Under the pieces are notes generated by a model, which worked only from the letters and a program-made list of their open reading frames with translations, was not told the origin of the DNA and made no database searches. DNA of 34,690 bases from Planctomycetota bacterium (GTDB taxonomy: Bacteria; Planctomycetota; Planctomycetia; Gemmatales; Gemmataceae): assembly GCA_016191165.1 (NCBI GenBank), contig JACPPF010000048.1:1-34690 (forward strand). Direction: 5' to 3'. The position numbers and the translations under genes are program-made. This document shows, one piece after another, positions 28,312-34,690 of the stretch; position 1 is the first letter of the stretch; each line of letters opens with the position of its first letter.

Positions 28312-28426
28312 GCCTGCCTCGCCTTGATACGAAAAAAAAGCTTGGACCCATCACGATTTGCAAGGCAAGGGCGCGCGGCGCATTTGCCCATCCGTCGCTG
28401 CCGCCTCCGCCGGGGGGCGATCGAAT

Positions 28427-31400
28427 TCAGCCACCCGCTGGCGACTCGCTTGCCTTTTCACTCATGGCGCTCGCGGACTGATCGGGCTCATCCACGGTCG
28501 AGGCCTCGCGCGGCCGCTTCGCCGATTTGGTTCGCATCATCGTCGAACCCGGCTTGCCCCGGCTGAAGCCTGAATGGAATACCATTTGTCGACGCTCCCT
28601 TTCCTCAAGCAGCCAATGCCCGACCGCGAAGAGGGCAAACAACAGCACGCCAGGCTGGAGGCCATATAGCACCGGCGGCATGATGGTTGGCAACAGGACG
28701 CCCAGCGTCAAGACGGACAGAGCAAAAGTCAAGACGAGCAGCCAAAACGCCACGCGTGGCAAAGGCGAATAGTAGGCGCCCAGGGAAAAAACCAAAAACA
28801 GTCCGGAGCAAACCAGCAACCAGCCTTCGCGTGGCAAGTGGTAAATCGTCTCGGGGCGAAGACTGATTTCCGAGAACGCAAAGCCGGTTCCCGGCGCCGT
28901 TGGCCAGGGTTCCACGGCGCCAACCCAGGCCTCAAGTTCGCCGCTGGCCAGATGGGTTTCCGGCGTCAGCAGGCCGTTTTGCCAGTTCCATTGTGGATTC
29001 AGCCGGGCAGGGCGGCCGAATACCGCGGCGAGCATGACGTCGGGCGCCGTCCAATGCCAGCGCATCTCCAGAATCTCGACCTTGGACCGAAAGGTCGGCG
29101 CATGCATCGTCGTACGCCAGAATCGGTTCGTCTCCATGTTCTCGGCTGGAATCGTATACCGGATTTCCAGTACGGCCGGAAGCTTGATCAACTCCGGGTG
29201 TAGGCGAACGCGAACCACCTTTCCGGCAGCGTCGATTTTCTCGAACGGGTCCAGGCACTGCTTCCCAAGCCAAAACGTCGGTCCATCCCGCAACAGCGGC
29301 GCCGGCACGGGCAACTCGATGTCAACGTGCGAAGCGTGAATCTTGCTGAGCAAATAGAAAGCCCGGCACTGCTGACTTTGGTTCTCCAACATGCGGGCCT
29401 GAATCAAGGCGCGATCGGCGATAAAAACCGCGGGCGGTGCGATTGTGGTTTCCGTCAACTTCACGGAAAGCGACAGCACGGCGCCGAAGCCTTGCAGCAC
29501 CAGGGTGGGGAACTGTTCCTTGCCCGGGATCTTTTCAATGCTGCGTTCTTTCCACTCCCCTTGCTTGACGAGACCGTCGTCGAGGCTGACGGTGACGCCC
29601 GGCGCCGACCAGAGGCGAACCTTGACGTCGAGGCGCGATGCCGTGGCGGGCGCCACCGGAACCAAATGCAACCTGTTTTGAACAATCGCCAGGTCGAATC
29701 GGAGCCTCAATTCGATGAACTTGCCATCGATCTCGGGACGAACCCACAGGCGGTTGGCCACCGGATCGTGCTTGATCTTCGTCCCGCCGGAAACGACCTC
29801 GATGTTTGCAAGCCCCGCTGGCAGGTTCAGGAGCAGGTCGGGAACGCCGGCCTCGCCCTTGTCCCCAACGGCTTCGCGGGCAAGCCGAACCAACTGGCGG
29901 ACCTCGGCTGTATGCTTGTGCAACAGGATATCGACGGTCCCGTCGCTGATGACTCGCTGTCGATAAGGCCGCCAGGCCAGGTCCAGGGCGGCGGGTGTCT
30001 GTTCCCAGGCAAAATCAAAAACGTGGGGATCCGGCGTCGGCTCTTCCATGCCAAACGGGCCTTGCATCAACTCGATCTGCTTGCCCGTGTGGACCGCCGC
30101 CCTGGCGCCGCGGTCCAGCGTGTTCAGCGGGCGAGGCAACTCCAGGCGGACCCGCTGGTTATACGGCGGAACTCGGTAGGTAGTCTTCAGGATCAGCGTC
30201 ATTTGCTTGATCGGGCTGGACTGATCCCGATTGAGAAAAATGCGCGTCTTGCCCTTTGCGTCCGGATTGCCGACCTTGAGCGGGGTTCCTTGCTCCTCGA
30301 GGAACACAAACTCGTCTGGGCTCGCATGGGTCCAGGGCATGCCGTAGGTCGCCCAGACACTGGACCACGGTAGCGTGCCAGGGAATTCCAGCCCGGACGC
30401 TATGCTCCCGATCAGGGAAACCCCGCGCAACCGGGGTGTGGGCATCTGTAAGTCGATGAACTGGATTCCCGTGAAAAGCGTCTTGACCTGGATCTTACTG
30501 GTCGCTTCGATGTCCCAGCCGTGGCTGCCCGCTTGCAGACGCAGCGCGTGGCTAACCTTGGTTTCCAGCTGATTTTTTTCCGGGCGCCATTCCAGTTCCA
30601 AAGGCGCCTTCGCCACCTGAGGTGTCTTGAGGTTTTTCTCGGTAACCGGCGGCGCGACGAAGGTAAACGTCGCAGCCGATTCGGTGTTCGTTTCCTGGTA
30701 GACCTCGCCAAAGCGCGTGATGACCGGGCGCTGGCCGAAGCGCGTATTCACGGCAAACGATCCCCGATGCTGGAATGCTCCCAAAACGTGGAACGGCCCG
30801 ACCGGAACCTTGGCGCTCAAGTTGGCGCGCGGCACCTGCAACGAAAAGGAAACCTGAAGGCGCTTGGTTGTCGCCGGCGCGTTAAGGCTAAAATACGGCT
30901 TGCCCTTCTCGGGTGGCGTGAGCGCCACGGTGAGACCCCCGGGCGCCGTCACCTTCTCGATCTTCGTCTGCGCCGGCAGCGCCAGACGCCATTCGGTGGT
31001 TTGCCCGCGCACGTCCTCCAGAATGATTTCACCGCTGATGCCGACATGCGTGTCGTACACATCCGCGCGGATTTTGCTCTCCGCCTTGGGTAAAGGCGTG
31101 TTGCCCGAAAACGAAACCGGCTCGCTCCACAACAGCGTGACCGTTTTTGCCTGGCCCAGACCCAATTTCCAGCGCCCGGGCGTGCGCGATTTTTCCAGCG
31201 TATCGTTCCAGATCAATTCCTTGACATTGCCCGGCAAGTCAAGCGTCATCGGAGTTTCCGAGCCAGGCAAATCCAGCCTCGCAACCCGCTCGTAGGCGCC
31301 ACTCGAGGTCTTTCGCACCAACGCGGGGACACGAAACTTCAGCGTCAAATGGTGTTGAAGGCCCGGTTTCTCCACGCGGACGAACAAGCCTTCCTTCTCC

Positions 31401-31909
31401 CTTAAATCGAAAATCGGCGTCTCGCCGTCCAGTTTTCCCTCGTCCGTCAAGTAACAACCTTTCAAGCCGAGGTAGATGGCCGTGTTGGGCTCTTCCGTGA
31501 AGAAGTCGAAATCCGCGGTGAAGACGAGAAAGTCGCCGTCCAGCCGGCCAGCCAACCTGCACAGCCCAGGGATTTTCCGCTCGACCTTCTTGTCCAGAGC
31601 CTTGATACGCTCCTGTTGCGCCAGCCAGACCTGGAGGTCAACCAGGGCCGAACTCGGAAGCAACTCGCGCGCCTTAAGCAGGTCCTCGACAACGACGATG
31701 ATGGCATCAGGCGGCAGGTTCATCTTGTCGAGCGGGATGCGAATCCTGGGAGCATCTTTGCCGTTCTTGTCAGATGCTTTATTATTCGACTTGCCAGGCT
31801 CGCCTTTGCCCGCCTTCGCTTTCTTGTCGGGTTGAGCGGGACCTTGAGCAAGTGCGGTCAGCGCGAAGCAGCAAAGCGCAGCGGCGAGGAATGATAGGGT
31901 TCGCAGCAT
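28427..31909 (-). CDS. Large envelope protein, 1160 aa, single-module paralogue of the 2418-aa protein (unknown family)
   Basis: No named family is recognised. A signal peptide (1-21) is followed by a Lys-rich linker (27-53), a strand-helix motif (DAIIVVVEDLLKARELLP, 68-85) and a beta-rich domain at 118-198 with LDGETPIF and VEKPGLQHHL. A long run of probable beta-sandwich segments extends to about residue 1015. Three or four membrane helices at about 1022-1095 precede a basic, then Ser-rich cytoplasmic tail (about 60 residues). Order and spacing match each half of the 2418-aa protein encoded 115 bases downstream on the same strand, so the two are probably cotranscribed and act together in the envelope. 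The ATG at 31909 is the only start that keeps the signal peptide intact. No enzyme motif was found. Confidence 0.87.
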   Translation of the reverse strand: MLRTLSFLAAALCCFALTALAQGPAQPDKKAKAGKGEPGKSNNKASDKNGKDAPRIRIPLDKMNLPPDAIIVVVEDLLKARELLPSSALVDLQVWLAQQERIKALDKKVERKIPGLCRLAGRLDGDFLVFTADFDFFTEEPNTAIYLGLKGCYLTDEGKLDGETPIFDLREKEGLFVRVEKPGLQHHLTLKFRVPALVRKTSSGAYERVARLDLPGSETPMTLDLPGNVKELIWNDTLEKSRTPGRWKLGLGQAKTVTLLWSEPVSFSGNTPLPKAESKIRADVYDTHVGISGEIILEDVRGQTTEWRLALPAQTKIEKVTAPGGLTVALTPPEKGKPYFSLNAPATTKRLQVSFSLQVPRANLSAKVPVGPFHVLGAFQHRGSFAVNTRFGQRPVITRFGEVYQETNTESAATFTFVAPPVTEKNLKTPQVAKAPLELEWRPEKNQLETKVSHALRLQAGSHGWDIEATSKIQVKTLFTGIQFIDLQMPTPRLRGVSLIGSIASGLEFPGTLPWSSVWATYGMPWTHASPDEFVFLEEQGTPLKVGNPDAKGKTRIFLNRDQSSPIKQMTLILKTTYRVPPYNQRVRLELPRPLNTLDRGARAAVHTGKQIELMQGPFGMEEPTPDPHVFDFAWEQTPAALDLAWRPYRQRVISDGTVDILLHKHTAEVRQLVRLAREAVGDKGEAGVPDLLLNLPAGLANIEVVSGGTKIKHDPVANRLWVRPEIDGKFIELRLRFDLAIVQNRLHLVPVAPATASRLDVKVRLWSAPGVTVSLDDGLVKQGEWKERSIEKIPGKEQFPTLVLQGFGAVLSLSVKLTETTIAPPAVFIADRALIQARMLENQSQQCRAFYLLSKIHASHVDIELPVPAPLLRDGPTFWLGKQCLDPFEKIDAAGKVVRVRLHPELIKLPAVLEIRYTIPAENMETNRFWRTTMHAPTFRSKVEILEMRWHWTAPDVMLAAVFGRPARLNPQWNWQNGLLTPETHLASGELEAWVGAVEPWPTAPGTGFAFSEISLRPETIYHLPREGWLLVCSGLFLVFSLGAYYSPLPRVAFWLLVLTFALSVLTLGVLLPTIMPPVLYGLQPGVLLFALFAVGHWLLEERERRQMVFHSGFSRGKPGSTMMRTKSAKRPREASTVDEPDQSASAMSEKASESPAGG

Positions 31910-31982
31910 GGACCAGTTCCCTGGATTTCAGGCAGATCTCTTCCGGCGACGACTTGCAAAACGGGGCCACAAGCCCAGCCCC

Positions 31983-31988
31983 ATTATA
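31983..31988 (-). promoter_or_regulatory. Probable -10 element (TATAAT) of the giant-protein block
   Basis: On the minus strand a perfect TATAAT lies 73 bases before the ATG of the 1160-aa gene, in the 270-base divergent gap. The -35 region is poor: TTGGGG is 22 bases away, too far for a standard promoter. It may be an activator- or alternative-sigma-dependent promoter. No comparable element was seen for the divergent WD40 gene at 32180. Confidence 0.45.
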
Positions 31989-32179
31989 AACGCTTTTTTC
32001 CAAAAACGATCCCCAAGAATCCTTATTTGCCCAATTTAACCAGAAGGAGGAAACGAGAAAACCGGCGCGTCGGATTCTGCCGATCGAAACGCCTGTGGCG
32101 ATTTTTCCCTTGACATTGCCGCGCTTTCGCGAAACGCTGGGTAGACGAACCCGAATTCAAACTTTTTCAGGAAACCAGC

Positions 32180-34087
32180 ATGAATCGTCGCAGCAAGTAT
32201 ATCCTTTGGGCCCCCGTTATCCTTATCATTGCCGCCGCCGTGGGGCTTCCGCTTCACGGACCGTCGTCGGCGCAACCGGGCGCCAAGGCGGCGATCCCCG
32301 CCGCGGCCGAACAGGCCAAGGCGCTCAAGCTAGTTCTGGACGTGTTCGGCGACGACCTCGAAAACGCGACCACGAAGGAAGCGAAAGCCCGCCTGGCCGC
32401 CACGCTCTTTCAGCAGGGCAAGGAAGTCAAGGACGACAAGGCCGTGCGCTACGTCTGCTTCCGCGAGGCGCGCGATCTCGCCGCCAGGGCGAACGACACC
32501 AGCCTTGCGCTCGTCATCGTTGACGAAATGACGCGCCTTTACGACCTCGACGCTCTTTCCATGAAGGCCGACCTGCTCGGTCTGGCGGTCGCCTCCGCCA
32601 CCCAGAAGGAACAGGGGCTGGCCCTCGTCGAAGTCCTGCGCCCGCTTCTGAACGAGGCGGTCGATCTCGATCACTACAAGGCCGCCCATCAACTCGGCGA
32701 AGCCCTCATCGCCGCCGCCAAGAAAGCGCGCAGTCCAAGCCTCGTCCTCGAATTGCAAAAACGCATCGAAGAAATCAAGGGCATCGAAAAGAACTTCGCC
32801 AAGCTACAAGGCTACCTCGACCGCGTACAGAAAAACCCCAACGATGCCGAGGCCAACCTCGAACTCGGCCAATACTTCGCGTTCCAGAAGAAACGCTGGG
32901 AAAAATCGCTCAAATATTTCGCCGCCTGCCAGGACAAACCCCTCGCCGCGATGGCGGCCAAGGATTTGATCGGCCCCAAGGAAACCAGGGATCAACTCGC
33001 CGTCGCCGACGGCTGGTGGGCACTCGCCGATTCACGCAAGGGCCCAGAAAAGCTCGCGCTCCAGATGCGCGCCATGTCCTGGTACGACAAGGCGTTGCCC
33101 AACCTGGCGGGGCTCAATCGCACCAAGGCGCAAAAGCGCATCGACATCGTGCAAAGCCAACTCGTCGGCGCCCCCGTCGTTCCCGTCGCGGTCGGCCCGG
33201 TCGGCGAGGTCCGCAAGTTCGAGGGACACACCGACGAAGTCAAAGGCGTCGCCTTTTCCATCGATGGCCGGCATGTCGCCTCGTGTAGCCGCGATTTGAG
33301 TGTGCGCGTCTGGGATGTGCTCGGCAAATCGGCCAAGGAGACGCAGATCATCCGGGGCCACACCAAGGAAGTCTGGGCCGTCGCGTTTCATCCCAACAAC
33401 CGCTACCTCTTCTCGGTAAGCTGGGACACGACGGCGCGGATGTGGGACTTCAAGACCGGCAACGAACAGAAACGCTTCACCCACGCCAAGGACGTCAACG
33501 GCATCGCCCTGTCGCGCGACGCCAGCTCGATGCTCATCGCCTGCGACGACGAGAAGGTCTACCTGTGGAACGTCACGACCGGCGAGGAGATTCGCCGCTT
33601 CGTAGGGCATTCCAACTACGTCTATGCCGTCGCCTTCTCGCCCGATGGCCGCTACGTCGCCTCGGGCGGCGTGGACAAGACCGTGCGCGTCTTCGACCTC
33701 CGCACCGCCCAGCTCGTCAAGTCGTTCGAGGGCTCAAACGAATCCATCACCAACATCGCCTTCCTGGCTGACAGCAAGCACGTGATCTCCGCTGGCGATT
33801 CGGTCATCCACGTCTGGAGTCTACAGACCGGCAAGGAGGTCCGCCGCTTCGAGGGACACCAGGGCCGAATCCCCGCGATGGCGCTCTCGCCCGACGGCCG
33901 GCGCCTGCTCACCGGCGGCGACGATCGCACGATCAAGCTGTGGGACGCCCTGACGGGCAAGGTGCTGCACTCCTTCACCGGCCACACCGACACGGTGACG
34001 ACCGTCGCCTTCTCCCCCGATGGCCGCCGCGCCGTCAGCGGCAGCTACGACCGCACCGTGCGCGTGTGGAACCTGCCTGGGCGGTAG
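32180..34087 (+). CDS. Secreted helical-repeat and WD40 propeller protein
   Basis: A 635-aa protein with a signal peptide or N-terminal anchor (residues 7-31). A mostly helical region at 40-330 has TPR-like segments (NPNDAEANLELGQYFAFQ, then KKRWEKSLKYFAACQ). From about residue 342 there are seven WD40 blades with good GH...WD motifs (FEGHTDEVKGVAF, IRGHTKEVWAVAF and others), enough for a complete propeller. It probably acts as a scaffold on the outer side of the inner membrane. The start has AGGAAA 8 bases upstream of the ATG. It is divergent from the giant envelope gene pair. A similar helical-then-WD40 layout is frequent in planctomycetes, with no known specific function. Confidence 0.88.
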   Translation: MNRRSKYILWAPVILIIAAAVGLPLHGPSSAQPGAKAAIPAAAEQAKALKLVLDVFGDDLENATTKEAKARLAATLFQQGKEVKDDKAVRYVCFREARDLAARANDTSLALVIVDEMTRLYDLDALSMKADLLGLAVASATQKEQGLALVEVLRPLLNEAVDLDHYKAAHQLGEALIAAAKKARSPSLVLELQKRIEEIKGIEKNFAKLQGYLDRVQKNPNDAEANLELGQYFAFQKKRWEKSLKYFAACQDKPLAAMAAKDLIGPKETRDQLAVADGWWALADSRKGPEKLALQMRAMSWYDKALPNLAGLNRTKAQKRIDIVQSQLVGAPVVPVAVGPVGEVRKFEGHTDEVKGVAFSIDGRHVASCSRDLSVRVWDVLGKSAKETQIIRGHTKEVWAVAFHPNNRYLFSVSWDTTARMWDFKTGNEQKRFTHAKDVNGIALSRDASSMLIACDDEKVYLWNVTTGEEIRRFVGHSNYVYAVAFSPDGRYVASGGVDKTVRVFDLRTAQLVKSFEGSNESITNIAFLADSKHVISAGDSVIHVWSLQTGKEVRRFEGHQGRIPAMALSPDGRRLLTGGDDRTIKLWDALTGKVLHSFTGHTDTVTTVAFSPDGRRAVSGSYDRTVRVWNLPGR

Positions 34088-34194
34088 GCCAGGGCGGCTG
34101 CGAAGTGAGAAGTCCACCCCTCGTCGCAAGTCCTTGCCATGTATTTGCTTGCAGCAAGGTTTTCGAGGACTTCTCATGGGGCGCGGGGGTAGGC

Positions 34195-34500
34195 GGCAGC
34201 TTCACCCACTCCTGTTTCTTCCTCGGCGTGCCGTACTTGTCGTCAAACCAGCGCTCGTAGCGAGTCGTCATGAAGCCCGTCGAACCACCCGCGAAATCCA
34301 CTTCCACGCTGGCAAGCAGACGGCTTGCCTCAACGATCATGGCCTTCAGGATCGGTGTCAGCGCGGGTTTTTCGAGGAAGTTGATGACCGAATTGTAGCA
34401 AATCTCGGAGCGGATAAAGCCGTCTTCCTTGGCGAAAAAAAGAGCGGTCATGAACCGGCGCGGCGAGAAGCCGCTGTAGACCTTGTAAGAGTCTATCCGG
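34195..34500 (-). pseudogene. Transposase remnant (DDE type, IS4-like), truncated at both ends
   Basis: The minus strand encodes a fragment with the conserved middle of a DDE transposase: VYSGFSPRRFMTALF, then CYNSVINFLEKPALTPIL, then GFMTTRYERWFDDKYG and EWVKL. The usual HxMCGVKTN continuation after WVKL is missing, and the expected start of the protein is replaced by unrelated sequence at about 34500. The position where family members carry the first catalytic Asp (DSSGF/DSTGF) reads GGSTGF here, so the Asp is lost. The same frame stays open from 34544 to 34035, but its outer parts do not resemble a transposase. Confidence 0.8.
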
Positions 34501-34573
34501 GAAGTAGCAGATGTCATAAGCCATTCTAGGGCGAATTCTTCCACGAACTCTCTAGCTCAAGGACGGGCAGCTG

Positions 34574-34690
34574 ATGAACAAGGTCTACCCAACGGATGTC
34601 ACGGACGAACAGTGGGCGATTGTCGAACCGCTGATCCCGCCTGTCAAGCATGGCGGCGCGCCGCGTACGGTCAACATGCGTCTGGTCTTC
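34574..34690 (+). CDS. IS5-family transposase, N-terminal part (runs off the window)
   Basis: From the ATG at 34574 the frame reads MNKVYPTDVTDEQWAIVEPL followed by IPPVKHGGAPRTVNMR, the typical N-terminus (DUF4096-type) of IS5-family transposases. These cut and paste the insertion sequence with a DDE active site that would lie beyond the window. Only 39 codons are visible. The left end of the element must lie between about 34500 and 34573, next to the older transposase remnant, but no terminal inverted repeat can be confirmed without the other end. Confidence 0.85.
   Translation, partial: MNKVYPTDVTDEQWAIVEPLIPPVKHGGAPRTVNMRLVF

Overview
The window reads as chromosomal DNA of a planctomycete, most likely of the Gemmataceae/Gemmatales type. 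This is inferred from high-GC coding sequence, a planctomycete-type cytochrome with a DUF1587/1595/1592/1588/1585 chain, Hanks-type kinases and cytochromes fused to WD40 propellers, very large secreted proteins of no recognised family, and many intergenic palindromic repeats. No rRNA, tRNA or CRISPR array was seen.

Layout. 1-2622 (minus): a secreted haem-motif/WD40 fusion that is still open at the left edge. 2991-4421 (plus): an exported SBP56/methanethiol oxidase-like protein. 5082-7079 (plus): a DUF1592-type planctomycete cytochrome, convergent with a kinase-WD40 receptor (7082-9658, minus). 9659-10793: a gene-poor, repeat-rich stretch with the remnant of a secreted propeller gene. 10794-13420 (plus): aroB, dprA and a small unknown gene, with two copies of one double palindrome bracketing aroB. 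13567-15543 (plus): an L-lactate permease-family transporter. 15770-16534 (minus): a secreted protein with BON-like segments. 16788-19037 (plus): an ImmA/IrrE-like protein with an altered zinc motif, then a membrane Ser/Thr kinase. 19121-31909 (minus): a three-gene block read right to left, made of a 1160-aa protein, a 2418-aa protein and a membrane-anchored PQQ-type propeller. 32180-34087 (plus): a secreted helical/WD40 protein. 34195-34690: a decayed transposase next to the start of an IS5-type transposase that runs off the window.

The best candidate for an undescribed system is the pair of giant envelope proteins at 21055-31909. Both are exported, predicted to be beta-rich, and end in membrane helices. 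By eye the 2418-aa protein looks like two copies of the architecture of the 1160-aa protein joined through four central membrane helices. The pair has a perfect TATAAT upstream and a membrane-tethered propeller downstream. Its function cannot be read from the sequence.

A second theme is beta-propellers: five intact genes plus one remnant encode them, attached to haem, kinase, helical-repeat or membrane-anchor modules. A third is several families of intergenic double-hairpin repeats, some recurring at separate loci.
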